Shown here one piece after another: positions 17,227 to 25,596 of a stretch of 29,615 nucleotides of DNA (positions are counted from its first letter, which is position 1; every line of letters starts with the position of its first letter). The DNA is from an uncultured Gemella sp. (GTDB lineage: Bacteria; Bacillota; Bacilli; Staphylococcales; Gemellaceae), in assembly GCA_927911745.1 (NCBI GenBank), contig CAKMQF010000079.1, positions 1-29,615 on the forward strand. The letters run 5' to 3'. Made by a program: the position numbers and the translations under genes. The notes beneath the pieces were generated by a model. The model saw only the letters and a program-made list of their open reading frames with translations. It ran no database searches and was not told the DNA's origin.

Positions 17227-17586
17227 TTATTCTTCATTATTTTCCTTTTTACTAACACTAGCGATTAAACTTTCAATGTGTAATGCATATTCAGCTGTAG
17301 TGTCATATTGGAAAATAAGTTCCGGAAATTTTCTAATTTTAATTTTCTTAGCAACTTCACTTTTTACGAAACCTTTAATTTTCTTAAGTGCTTCTTTTGT
17401 TTTTTCTTTTTCACGTTCTCCACCTAAAACAGTGTAGAAAACTTTTGCTTGAGAATAATCTCCTGTCAAAGCAACTTCTGTTACAGTAACAAATCCTAAA
17501 TCATGATTCTTAACTTTTGTAGCTAAGACATAAGTAATTTCTTTTTTAATTTGTTCTGCAAGTCTGTTAACTCTTAGTTCTGACAT
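17227..17586 (-). CDS. rbfA: Ribosome-binding factor A
   Basis: A 119-residue 30S maturation factor with a KH-like fold. Family marks are the N-terminal R-V-N-R-L-A-E-Q-I-K-K-E, then V-T-V-T-E-V-x-L-T-G-D-Y-S-Q-A-K-V-F-Y, and K-I-R-K-F-P-E-L-I-F-Q-Y-D. AGGAGG lies ten bases upstream. It follows infB by 12 bases and is the last recognisable gene of the rimP-nusA-infB operon, the standard Bacillota order. Confidence 0.97.
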   Translation of the reverse strand: MSELRVNRLAEQIKKEITYVLATKVKNHDLGFVTVTEVALTGDYSQAKVFYTVLGGEREKEKTKEALKKIKGFVKSEVAKKIKIRKFPELIFQYDTTAEYALHIESLIASVSKKENNEE

Positions 17587-17598
17587 AAAGTTTGCCTC

Positions 17599-19653
17599 CT
17601 ATTTTTTTACTTCTTCCATGATGTATACTTCGAAGACATCTCCTTCTTTAATATCATTAAAGTTTTCAACAGTCATACCACATTCATAACCGCTTTGTAC
17701 TTCTTTAACATCATCTTTAAATCTTCTTAATGTGTCAATTTCACCTTCGTAAATTACTACACTATCACGAATTACACGTACTTTACCGTCACGTGATACT
17801 TTACCTTCAGTTACATAAGCACCAGCAATTGTACCAATTTTAGATACTTTATATACTTGACGTACTTCTGCAAGACCTATAACTTTTTCAACGAATTCTG
17901 GATCTAATAATCCTGTCATCGCAGCTTCGATTTCTTCAATAACTTTATAAATAATGCTGTGTAGACGAATATCTACTTGCTCAGTTTGAGCCATTTGTTT
18001 TGCATTATTATCAGGACGTACGTTAAATCCAATAACTACAGCGTTAGATGCTACTGCTAATGTAATATCAGATTCGTTAATCGCACCTACACCAGTATGG
18101 ATAATACGTACGTTAACACCTTCAACATCGATTTTAGCTAATGACATAGCTAAAGCTTCAACAGAACCTTGAACGTCTGCTTTAATAATAATGTTAAGGT
18201 CTTTCATCTCACCTTGTTTCATTTGTTCGAATAATGTATCTAACGAAACAGCTGAATTTGCTTGACGAGTAGTTTCAATATATTGTTGTTGACGTTTTTC
18301 CCCGATTTGACGAGCTGTTTTTTCATCACCGAATACTACGAAACGATCTCCAGCGTTAGGAACATCTTGTAAACCTGTAATCTCTACTGGTGTAGATGGT
18401 TTAGCTGTTTGGATATTTTTGCTACGATCGTTAATCATCGCACGAACACGTCCAAATGTGTTACCTACCACAAGTGGATCTCCAACATTCAAGCTACCAT
18501 TTTGTACTAATAATGTAGCTACTGCTCCACGACCTTTATCAAGTTTAGCCTCGATAACCGTACCTAAAGCAAGACGATTTGGATTAGCTTTTAATTCTTG
18601 CATTTCAGTTACTAATAAGATATTTTCTAATAACTCATCAATACCTTCACCTTTAAGAGCTGAGATTGGTACGAAGATTGTATCTCCACCCCACTCTTCT
18701 GAGATTAGTCCATATTCTACTAACTCATTCATAACTCTATCAGGGTTAGCTTGTGGTTTATCCATTTTGTTAACGGCAACGATAATTGGTACTTCAGCCG
18801 CTTTTGCGTGGTTAATAGCTTCGATTGTTTGAGGCATTACTCCATCATCAGCTGCAACTACTAAGATAGTTACGTCAGTAATTTTAGCTCCACGTGCACG
18901 CATTGTAGTGAAGGCTGCGTGTCCTGGAGTATCTAAGAATGTAATCTTTTTATCTTTTGCACGTACTTGGTATGCACCAATGTGTTGTGTAATCCCACCT
19001 GCTTCACCGGCTGTTACTCGTGAATTTCTAATTGTATCTAGTAATGTAGTTTTACCGTGGTCAACGTGTCCCATAATAGTTACGATTGGCGCACGCTCTT
19101 TAAGATCTTTTTCAGCATCTTCAACTTCGAAGTAAAGATCTAAGTCTTCTTTATTGATTTCAACTTCTTCTTGGATTTCTTTACCGTAATCCATAGCGAT
19201 TAACTCGATTTGCTCTAAAGTAAGAGACTGGTTAATATTCGCCATAATTTTAAGTTCCATAAATAATTTTTTAATAAGTTCAGTCGAACCTATACTTAGA
19301 ACTTCTGATAACTCACCTACAGTCATTCCATCTTTAACTAAAATAGTATCTTCTGAAATTGTCTCTTCTGATGGAGCTTCAATAATTGCTGGTTGTTGTT
19401 TTTGAGCTTTTCTGTTTTTCTCTTTTTTAATTTTTTTCTTTTTATTTTTCTTACCTTCATTATTTGAAGATTTATCGTTTTGTACCGCTTTTTCTTGTTT
19501 TTTGAAAACACTATCTAGCTTAGCTAACCCCTCTTCTGTTAACATTGACATGTGATTAGATACTTCAATATTAGCATCTTTTAAAACTGTAATAAGGTCT
19601 TTTGATTGTTTTCCTACTTCTTTAGCGTACTCATAAATTCTGACTTTTTTCAT
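17599..19653 (-). CDS. infB: Translation initiation factor IF-2
   Basis: A 684-residue GTPase that positions initiator tRNA on the ribosome. N-terminal IF2_N modules lie at about 1-50 and 105-155, with a short Lys-rich linker between. The G domain has G-H-V-D-H-G-K-T-T (195-203), D-T-P-G-H (241-245) and N-K-M-D (295-298). The remainder holds domains II to IV, including the fMet-tRNA-binding C2 region. The linker is short, so total length is at the lower end for Bacillota. A strong GGAGG precedes the start. It lies directly downstream of the L7Ae-like gene and shares one base with its stop codon. Confidence 0.97.
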   Translation of the reverse strand: MKKVRIYEYAKEVGKQSKDLITVLKDANIEVSNHMSMLTEEGLAKLDSVFKKQEKAVQNDKSSNNEGKKNKKKKIKKEKNRKAQKQQPAIIEAPSEETISEDTILVKDGMTVGELSEVLSIGSTELIKKLFMELKIMANINQSLTLEQIELIAMDYGKEIQEEVEINKEDLDLYFEVEDAEKDLKERAPIVTIMGHVDHGKTTLLDTIRNSRVTAGEAGGITQHIGAYQVRAKDKKITFLDTPGHAAFTTMRARGAKITDVTILVVAADDGVMPQTIEAINHAKAAEVPIIVAVNKMDKPQANPDRVMNELVEYGLISEEWGGDTIFVPISALKGEGIDELLENILLVTEMQELKANPNRLALGTVIEAKLDKGRGAVATLLVQNGSLNVGDPLVVGNTFGRVRAMINDRSKNIQTAKPSTPVEITGLQDVPNAGDRFVVFGDEKTARQIGEKRQQQYIETTRQANSAVSLDTLFEQMKQGEMKDLNIIIKADVQGSVEALAMSLAKIDVEGVNVRIIHTGVGAINESDITLAVASNAVVIGFNVRPDNNAKQMAQTEQVDIRLHSIIYKVIEEIEAAMTGLLDPEFVEKVIGLAEVRQVYKVSKIGTIAGAYVTEGKVSRDGKVRVIRDSVVIYEGEIDTLRRFKDDVKEVQSGYECGMTVENFNDIKEGDVFEVYIMEEVKK

Positions 19654-19964
19654 TACTGTTTTCCTCCTTCTTCTAATAATTGTTTGAATTTTTTTATAAA
19701 TCCATCATCAGTTATTCCTACAGCAACACGATTATCTCTTCCAATCGCGATACTAATATTTTCAATAGTAGAGAATTCGATACATTTTACATTATAAAAA
19801 TTAGCCTTGTCTGTTAATTTTTTTTTCGTATTGGTACCGCAATCTTCTGCAATAACTAACAATTTGATTTTATTATTTTTTAAATTTTTTGTGATTAAAT
19901 CTTCACCTGTAATAAGTTTACCTGCTCTTTGCATTAAACCTAATAAATTATATGCTTTTATCAT
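19653..19964 (-). CDS. ylxQ: L7Ae-family ribosomal-type protein YlxQ
   Basis: A 103-residue RNA-binding protein of the L7Ae/L30e/Gadd45 fold. It starts [18 protein letters not shown], the typical YlxQ opening. V-I-A-E-D-C and C-I-E-F-S-T-I then align with the family, and [11 protein letters not shown] matches its RNA-binding side. The start codon overlaps the ylxR stop by one base. It lies in the conserved nusA-ylxR-ylxQ-infB cluster. YlxQ proteins are thought to recognise kink-turn RNA; the target here is not visible. Confidence 0.92.
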   Translation of the reverse strand: MIKAYNLLGLMQRAGKLITGEDLITKNLKNNKIKLLVIAEDCGTNTKKKLTDKANFYNVKCIEFSTIENISIAIGRDNRVAVGITDDGFIKKFKQLLEEGGKQ

Positions 19965-20252
19965 TATTTTTGTGGAATTGACTTTCTATAGATTAATCTA
20001 ATTACCTCATTATAGATAGGCTCCATAACTTCTGGTGATGCAGAGAAAAACTTCTCTAATTGTTTCTTTTCTTGTGCAGCTTTAATAACTTCTAAATCAG
20101 CTACTACATAAGCTCCACGTCCTGCTTTTTTTCCAGTAGGATCTACAGAAATTTCTCCTTCTTTGTTCTTAACGATTCTTAATAAATCTTTCTTAGCGAA
20201 CATTTCGTTTGTTAATATACATTTTCTTGTTGGTATTTTTCTTTTTTTTCAC
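19964..20252 (-). CDS. ylxR: YlxR-family nucleic-acid-binding protein (frameshifted in this sequence)
   Basis: A small basic protein of about 95 residues after repair. It starts at a GTG at 20252 behind GAGGTG. The first residues read V-K-K-K-K; one extra A in the T-run at 20236-20240 (or the neighbouring 8-T run 20242-20249) breaks the frame. Removing it gives I-P-T-R-K-C-I-L-T-N-E-M-F-A-K-K-D-L-L-R, which includes the conserved family R-x-C motif. The core D-P-T-G-K-K-A-G-R-G-A-Y-V is intact. A reading from the internal ATG at 20203 would lack the cysteine motif. It lies 13 bases after nusA. Confidence 0.9.
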
Positions 20253-20265
20253 AAACAACACCTCA

Positions 20266-21298
20266 CTATTCTGCAGCTTTTATGTCGATTTTCCAACCTG
20301 TTAATTTAGCCGCTAGACGAACGTTTTGTCCTTTTTTACCAATTGCTAGAGAAAGTTGGTCATCTTTAACTTTAACATTAGCAATTTTCTCTTCTTCATC
20401 TATATTGATTTCTTCTACTTTAGCAGGAGCTAATGCATTTGTAATAAATTTAACTGGATCAGCATCCCAAGTAATAATATCAATTTTCTCACCATTTAGT
20501 TCTTCAACGATACGATTAACACGCTCACCTTTGTTACCAACACAAGCACCTACAGGATCAATGTTTTTATCTTCAGCAAACACAGCTAATTTAGTTCTTT
20601 CACCTGCTTCACGTGATACACTCTTAATTTCTACAGTACCACTGTAAATTTCTGGAACTTCAATTTCAAATAATCTTCTGATAAATTCAGGGTGTGATCT
20701 TGAAGCTAATACGTGTGGCTTACTTCCACGAGTTGGATTATCAACTTTCGCGATGTAAACTTTAATTGGAGTTTGTGGAACATAAGTTTCACCTTTAACT
20801 CTTTCATTTTCGCCTAAAATTGCTTCGATTTTACCTAATTTAACATAAACATATCTAGAATCAATTCTATCTATTGTACCTGAAAGAATTTCACCTTCAT
20901 GTTCGATATATTCTTTATAAAGGATTTCTTTTTCAGCTTCACGAAGTCTTTGTAATAAAGCTTGCTTAGCAGCTTGTGCTCCAACACGTCCAAAGTCACT
21001 TGGTAAATCAACTACTTCATAAATATCTCCAACTTCATATGCTGGATTAATTTTTAATGCGTCTTCAAGAGCAAATTCAATTCTATCGTCGTAAACTTCT
21101 TCAACAACATCTTTTCTAATGATAAATTTGTAATCACCAGTTGTTCTATTAAAATCTACTCTTACATTTTTTGCAGCGTTAAAATTCTTTTTATAAGCTG
21201 ACAGTAAAGCTAATTCAATAGCTTCTACTAGAATATCTTCTGCAATACCTTTTTCTTGTTCAATTAATTTAATAGCTTTTAAGCAAATCCTTGCTCAT
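20266..21298 (-). CDS. nusA: Transcription termination/antitermination factor NusA (frameshifted at its N-terminus)
   Basis: RNA-polymerase-associated factor. The start is the ATG at 21298 (M-S-K-D-L-L-K). After the AAAA at 21277-21280 the frame shifts; with three A's it becomes M-S-K-D-L-L-K-A-I-K-L-I-E-Q-E-K-G-I-A and continues uninterrupted to 20266. Total is about 343 aa, the short Bacillota form without C-terminal acidic repeats. Domains in order are an N-terminal RNAP-binding domain (about 1-130), S1 (about 135-200) and two KH domains (about 230-343, with N-K-G-E-R-V-N-R-I and G-K-K-G-Q-N-V-R-L-A). There are no internal Met codons until late, so simple start-codon searches miss most of it. 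Confidence 0.95.
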
Positions 21299-21318
21299 CT
21301 TTCTTTCTCCTTTAATAA

Positions 21319-21783
21319 TTAAAATTTAACAGCTAATCTAATTTTAGCGATTTTACTATAGTTAATTGTTGATTTTTTAACTCTCGCTTTATCTTTGTAT
21401 TCTACAGTAATTTCTTCGCCTTCAACAGCTAAGATATCACCATAAAATTCTTTTTGATTATCGATTTTTTCATATGTTTTAATATAAACATGTTTCCCAA
21501 CAGAATTAGTTACTTCTTCTAGGTCTCTTAAGTCTCTTTCGATTCCTGGAGAAGATACCTCTAAATAATATTTATCACTAATGAAATCTTCTTTATCAAG
21601 TTCTTCTGCTAGTTTCTCACTTAATAATACACAATCATCAAGTGTAAGTCCACCATCTTTATCGAAGTAAATACGTAAGAAATACTCAGTTCCTTCTTTT
21701 ACATATTCTACATCATAAAGAGAAAATTCCGTATTTTCTGCTTGTTTTGTTGCTATTGCTTTAACTTTTTCTACAATACTCAT
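21319..21783 (-). CDS. rimP: Ribosome maturation factor RimP
   Basis: A 154-residue 30S assembly factor. I choose the ATG at 21783 (M-S-I-V-E-K-V), preceded by AGAGGTGG; an upstream reading from 21816 adds a tail that overlaps the ribosome-binding site. Motifs are L-Y-D-V-E-Y-V-K-E-G, L-R-I-Y-F-D-K-D-G-G-L-T-L-D-D-C, and Y-Y-L-E-V-S-S-P-G-I-E-R, the diagnostic RimP core. The C-terminal half is an SH3-like barrel. It is the first gene of the rimP-nusA-ylxR-ylxQ-infB-rbfA operon, as in B. subtilis. Confidence 0.96.
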   Translation of the reverse strand: MSIVEKVKAIATKQAENTEFSLYDVEYVKEGTEYFLRIYFDKDGGLTLDDCVLLSEKLAEELDKEDFISDKYYLEVSSPGIERDLRDLEEVTNSVGKHVYIKTYEKIDNQKEFYGDILAVEGEEITVEYKDKARVKKSTINYSKIAKIRLAVKF

Positions 21784-21881
21784 ACAGTCCACCTCTTTCT
21801 TAAGTTTTAATTGCAATATAAAAGAGCGGAGAACCTTTCAAAATTCACCACCCTTTCGGTAATTTATTTCAATGTATGTAC

Positions 21882-21910
21882 ATTATATCATATGATTATA
21901 AATAAATCAA
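21882..21910 (-). promoter_or_regulatory. Predicted promoter of the rimP-nusA-infB-rbfA operon
   Basis: On the minus strand, TTGATT (21910-21905), a 17-base spacer and TATAAT (21887-21882). The transcript starts about 90 nt before rimP, leaving a leader with the GC-richer element ACCGAAAGGGTGGT near 21847-21861, which stands out from the AT-rich surroundings. Confidence 0.7.
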
Positions 21911-21917
21911 ATGATAA

Positions 21918-22301
21918 CTACATTTTAGTACGAATTACCTCAATTTTGTATCCATCTGGATCTTTTATGAAGTAATATCCCGGCGGGAAACCTGGTAAAC
22001 CTTTAAGTTCTGTTACATCATATCCTGCCGCTTTGTGTTTTTCATATAGACCTTCTAAATCTTCTACAGAAATAGCTATGTGGCCATATCCATCTCCAAG
22101 TTCATATGCACCGTGATCGTAGTTATAAGTTAATTCTAACTCATAGTTTGAACCTGGTAAAGTTAAGTATACTAATGTAAACTTGTACTCAGGAAAATCT
22201 CTTTTACGACTTACTACGAAGTCGAATGCTTCAGTATAAAATTTAACTGATTCTTTTAAATCTGCTACTCGGTAGCAAGTGTGTGCCATTGTTTGTACCA
22301 T
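21918..22301 (-). CDS. gloA: VOC-family protein, glyoxalase I-like
   Basis: A 127-residue vicinal-oxygen-chelate protein resembling lactoylglutathione lyase. The four expected metal ligands align: His7 (A-H-T-C-Y-R-V), Glu56 (E-L-E-L-T-Y-N), His74 (G-Y-G-H-I-A) and Glu121 (K-I-E-V-I), close to E. coli GloA. Start: the ATG at 22301, five bases after AGAGGTGG; a GTG at 22310 lies inside that ribosome-binding site and is rejected. The enzyme would detoxify methylglyoxal adducts; the physiological thiol in this organism is not known. It follows degV closely, likely in one transcript. Confidence 0.83.
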   Translation of the reverse strand: MVQTMAHTCYRVADLKESVKFYTEAFDFVVSRKRDFPEYKFTLVYLTLPGSNYELELTYNYDHGAYELGDGYGHIAISVEDLEGLYEKHKAAGYDVTELKGLPGFPPGYYFIKDPDGYKIEVIRTKM

Positions 22302-22322
22302 ATTTTCCACCTCTTAATTTTT

Positions 22323-23179
22323 TTATAATATTGTCCACCCAAATCCAACTGCGCCTATTCCTAAGTGTGTAGAAATTACTGGACTAATACCATCAATTTC
22401 AACAGTTACATTTGAATAATTTTCTTCAATATATTTTTTTATTTCTTCAGCTTTATCCAATGCATCAACATGAAGTACACAAATTGTAATATGTTCATCT
22501 TCGTGCTGTTTATAAAACTCATCGAATAATTCATAAATTCTAGCTACAACTTTTTTATATGTTCGTATCTTTTGGAATGGAACTATAACTTTGTTATCAA
22601 AATGTAATAGCGGCTTAACTTGAAGTAAGCTTCCTACTACAGCCTGTGCTCCACTTAAACGTCCACTACGTTGTAGATGCGATAAATCATCAGCCATGAA
22701 ATATGCATGTGATACTTTTTTCATCTCATTTAATGCTGAGATTATTTCTTTAGAATTTTTCCTTCTTTAATTAACTTAGCTGCCTTAATCGCATAATATC
22801 CTTCAGGTCTACAAGAGACTTCAGAATCGAACGGATGAACATTCAACCCTTCTACCATAAGACCAGCTACAGAGTAAGACGTGAATGTACCACTAATTCC
22901 ACTTGAAAGTGCAATAGCAATGACATCGGTATACCCTTCTTCTTTTAATTTTTCTAAGCAAGATACAACCTCACCTATAGCAGGTTGAGAAGTTGTAGGG
23001 AAGGAATTGTTAGGATTTTTTAGGTATTCATGATATTTATCAAGTGGCATATCGATAACTTCTTTATATGAATTATTATCAATAATTAGATTTAAATAAA
23101 CAGTACGAATATCTAATTCTTTCTTTAAATCTTCTGATAAATATGCAGTTGAATCCATAATTATTGCAATCTTTTCCAC
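22323..23179 (-). CDS. DegV-family fatty-acid-binding protein, FakB-like (frameshifted in this sequence)
   Basis: A protein of about 285 residues that binds a fatty acid for phosphorylation by fatty acid kinase FakA (role known for the family, not shown here). Landmarks are I-M-D-S-T-A-Y-L near the N-terminus, F-P-T-T-S-Q-P-A-I-G-E, and L-S-S-G-I-S-G-T-F. The second half has L-Q-R-S-G-R-L-S-G-A-Q-A and K-P-L-L-H-F. The frame breaks at a 5-T run (22756-22760); one further base gives E-G-K-N-S-K-E-I-I-S-A and joins the halves. The start is a GTG at 23179 with only a weak GGAT upstream, so translation may be modest or coupled. Confidence 0.88.
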
Positions 23180-23216
23180 ATTCTATCCGACTATCATAAA
23201 GATAGCTTTTCCTTTC

Positions 23217-23762
23217 TTAGAATTTTTCGATATTATAAAGTTCAAGCTCCACTTTAGTTTCTCTACCCATAAGCTCGATCATAACATCAGCTTTGTAGTT
23301 ATGTAAGTCTAAGTTTACAACTTTTCCTTCCATATCAACGAATGGACCAGAGATAACACGAACATAATCTCCAACTTCAATATCAATATCTACAACATTT
23401 GATAGACCCATTTGTTGTAAAATAAAGTTAATTTCTTCTGGTAATAATGGACTTGGTTTAGAACCACCACCGTGTGATCCTACAAATCCAGTTACACCAG
23501 GCGTATTTCTAACTACAAACCATGAATCATCTGTCATTACTAACTCAACAAGTACATATCCAGGGAATGTTTTTCTATTAACTTCTTTTTTCTTTCCTGT
23601 TGGAGTTAAGATTGTCTCTTTTTCTTCTGGAACAACGATTCTGAAAATTTTGTCTTCCATACCAAGAGACTCAACTCTTTTTTCAATATTATCTTTTACT
23701 TTGTTTTCATATCCAGAATACGTATGTATTACATACCACTCTTTACTTACTGTATCGCTCAT
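23217..23762 (-). CDS. nusG: Transcription termination/antitermination protein NusG
   Basis: A 181-residue elongation factor that binds RNA polymerase. The N-terminal NGN domain (about 1-110) has E-W-Y-V-I-H-T-Y-S-G-Y-E and F-P-G-Y-V-L-V, then R-N-T-P-G-V-T-G-F-V-G. The C-terminal KOW domain (about 125-181) contains D-Y-V-R-V-I-S-G-P-F. Start preceded by AGAGG. It follows secE with a short spacer, the near-universal secE-nusG pair. No rplK is next to it in this window, so the locus has separated from the L11 operon. Confidence 0.97.
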   Translation of the reverse strand: MSDTVSKEWYVIHTYSGYENKVKDNIEKRVESLGMEDKIFRIVVPEEKETILTPTGKKKEVNRKTFPGYVLVELVMTDDSWFVVRNTPGVTGFVGSHGGGSKPSPLLPEEINFILQQMGLSNVVDIDIEVGDYVRVISGPFVDMEGKVVNLDLHNYKADVMIELMGRETKVELELYNIEKF

Positions 23763-23773
23763 AATAACCTCTC

Positions 23774-23947
23774 TTATCTACTGAAGTGTCTAATTCCAGC
23801 AGTTATTCCTAAATCTACCACGTAGCTAAATAACATTAATATTCCAACTACAACAATAACAATTAGTGTTTTTCTAACAAGTTCACTAAAAGTTGGCCAA
23901 CTTACTTTACGCATTTCTGTGGCTACATTTTTCAAGAATCTAATCAT
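23774..23947 (-). CDS. secE: Preprotein translocase subunit SecE
   Basis: A 57-residue membrane protein, the small essential subunit of the SecYEG channel. I translated it by hand: M-I-R-F-L-K-N-V-A-T-E-M-R-K-V-S-W-P-T. The motif M-R-K-V-S-W-P-T is the conserved amphipathic helix of SecE, and one transmembrane segment follows at about 28-47 (L-I-V-I-V-V-V-G-I-L-M-L-F). GGAGG lies eleven bases before the ATG, a slightly long spacing. The stop is 12 bases before nusG. No rpmG gene is found upstream, unlike many Bacillota. Confidence 0.93.
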   Translation of the reverse strand: MIRFLKNVATEMRKVSWPTFSELVRKTLIVIVVVGILMLFSYVVDLGITAGIRHFSR

Positions 23948-23995
23948 TTATTAACAATCCTCCACATAAATTTCTTTACTCTCTACATTTTATAA

Positions 23996-24024
23996 ATTAT
24001 AACATAGTATAATTTATAAGTCTA
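23996..24024 (-). promoter_or_regulatory. Predicted secE-nusG promoter
   Basis: On the minus strand, TAGACT (24024-24019), a 17-base spacer and TATAAT (24001-23996), about 45 bases upstream of secE. A perfect 7-3-7 palindrome TACAATA-TAT-TATTGTA at 24050-24066 lies just upstream and might be an operator. Confidence 0.6.
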
Positions 24025-24128
24025 TATCTTTAAATATATTGCATTCTTGTACAATATATTATTGTATCATTAAATCAAAAACATTTCAATTAAATAAAGT
24101 CTCAAATAATATCTAGATTTTCTTGAAA

Positions 24129-24980
24129 TTATTTTTCTAATAAATCATAAGTAGCAGTTAATGTATTTCTCATTAACATTGTGATTGTTAAAGGCCCTAC
24201 TCCTCCAGGTACAGGAGAAATATAAGCAACTTTCTCTATAAACTCATCTAGATTTACATCTCCAACTAACTTACCATCTTTGTAGTTATTACCTACATCA
24301 ATAATCGTACAAGTTGGTTTTACTTTTTCTTTTCCACTTAAGAAATGTGCAACTCCTACACAGCTTACAATAATATCAGCTTGCTCTATTAGCGTTTCTA
24401 AATCTTTAGTTCTAGAATGAGCAGTAATTACAGTTGCATTATTTTGAAGTAATAAAGTCGAAATAGGTTTACCTACAATATTACTTCTTCCAATTACTAG
24501 AGCAAGTTTCCCTGAGATTTCCTCACCAGTTGATTTTATCATTTCTAAAATCCCTAAAGGTGTACAAGGAATAAGTTTAGCTTCTCCAATCACTAACTTT
24601 CCAACATTTATAGGATGGAATCCATCTACATCTTTTGATGGAGTTACAGCATTCAGAACTTTTTCTGCATCTATGTGTTTTGGCAATGGTAATTGTACTA
24701 AAATTCCGTGAACCTTATCATCACTATTTAATTTTTCGATTTCATTTAATAAATCATCAGTAGAGATTTCTTCTGGTAACTCAATTTTTATAGAATTTAT
24801 ATTATTTTCTATACACGCTTTATGTTTAGAATTAACATAACTTCTTGATGCTTTATTATCTCCTACTAAAACAACTGCAAGTGTAGGCTCAACACCTTTT
24901 TCTCTTAAAGCAGCTGCTTCTTTTTTAATTTCTTCTCTTAACTCTTTCGCAAGTTGTGTTCCACTAATGATTTTCGTCAT
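24129..24980 (-). CDS. folD: Bifunctional methylenetetrahydrofolate dehydrogenase/cyclohydrolase
   Basis: A 283-residue enzyme converting 5,10-methylene-THF to 10-formyl-THF through two steps, supplying purine and fMet synthesis. Motifs are S-Y-V-N-S-K-H-K-A (catalytic Lys region), G-I-L-V-Q-L-P-L-P, D-V-D-G-F-H-P, then the dinucleotide-binding G-R-S-N-I-V-G-K-P, and P-V-P-G-G-V-G-P-L-T-I at the C-terminus. The start is the ATG at 24980 with GGAAAGGG upstream; a TTG at 24998 would start inside that site. It overlaps the restored end of plsY by 17 bases. Confidence 0.96.
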   Translation of the reverse strand: MTKIISGTQLAKELREEIKKEAAALREKGVEPTLAVVLVGDNKASRSYVNSKHKACIENNINSIKIELPEEISTDDLLNEIEKLNSDDKVHGILVQLPLPKHIDAEKVLNAVTPSKDVDGFHPINVGKLVIGEAKLIPCTPLGILEMIKSTGEEISGKLALVIGRSNIVGKPISTLLLQNNATVITAHSRTKDLETLIEQADIIVSCVGVAHFLSGKEKVKPTCTIIDVGNNYKDGKLVGDVNLDEFIEKVAYISPVPGGVGPLTITMLMRNTLTATYDLLEK

Positions 24981-25589
24981 TCTTTTTTCCCTTTCCAATT
25001 TTTAATTTCGATTGATTTTCTGTCCCACTTATTAATCTCTGTATATTCTTTTTGTGCATATAAATAACAAAAATACACATCACTATCATAATCCACTTAT
25101 CAAATCCAGTTTCAAACAGGCTAAGGTACCCAATGGCAGTTAAACTAATAAGTATGCTACCTAATGAAACATATCCTGTTTAAAAAATAGTGTTGAAAAG
25201 AATATAGCTAAAAGTAACAAGCTTAACATAGGATATAAGAAGATAAATACTCCTGAACCCGTAGCTACGGCTTTTCCACCTTTGAAGTTTGCAAAGATAG
25301 GAAAAACATGTCCTATCATTGCAAATGCTCCAAATATTGATAAAAAGTCTACTCTTCCTAGCATCAATGTTGGAAGAAATGTAGCGATTATCCCTTTAGA
25401 TACATCACATATAAATACTGTAACTCCTGCCTTTTTTCCAAGACATCTAAAAGTATTTGTTGTACCTAAATTTCCACTTCCAAGTGTTCTAATATCAGTA
25501 TTGTAAAATACTTTCCCTACTATTAATGCAAAAGTTATCGAACCAATTACATATGCTAAAACGCAAAATAATATTATCTGTGTAATCAT
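24964..25589 (-). CDS. plsY: Glycerol-3-phosphate acyltransferase PlsY (frameshifted in this sequence)
   Basis: An integral membrane enzyme of about 208 residues that transfers an acyl group from acyl-phosphate to glycerol-3-phosphate, starting phospholipid synthesis. The signatures are G-S-G-N-L-G-T-T-N, G-H-V-F-P-I-F, and F-K-G-G-K-A-V-A-T-G-S-G. After F-F-K the first frame goes astray at the T-run 25179-25181. One added base gives K-T-G-Y-V-S-L-G-S-I-L, the last transmembrane helices and a basic tail ending at 24964. Premature reading would delete about 65 residues. It lies seven bases after pheT. Confidence 0.9.
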
Positions 25590-25596
25590 AGACTAC

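Noticed and set aside
20203..20252. Shorter ylxR starting at 20203
   Set aside because: It would lose the conserved R-K-C segment, which is recovered upstream after removing one base; the GTG at 20252 has a proper ribosome-binding site.
23190..23207. CTATC/GATAG hairpin after nusG as a terminator
   Set aside because: The stem is only 5 bp and the T-rich side faces the wrong strand for nusG.
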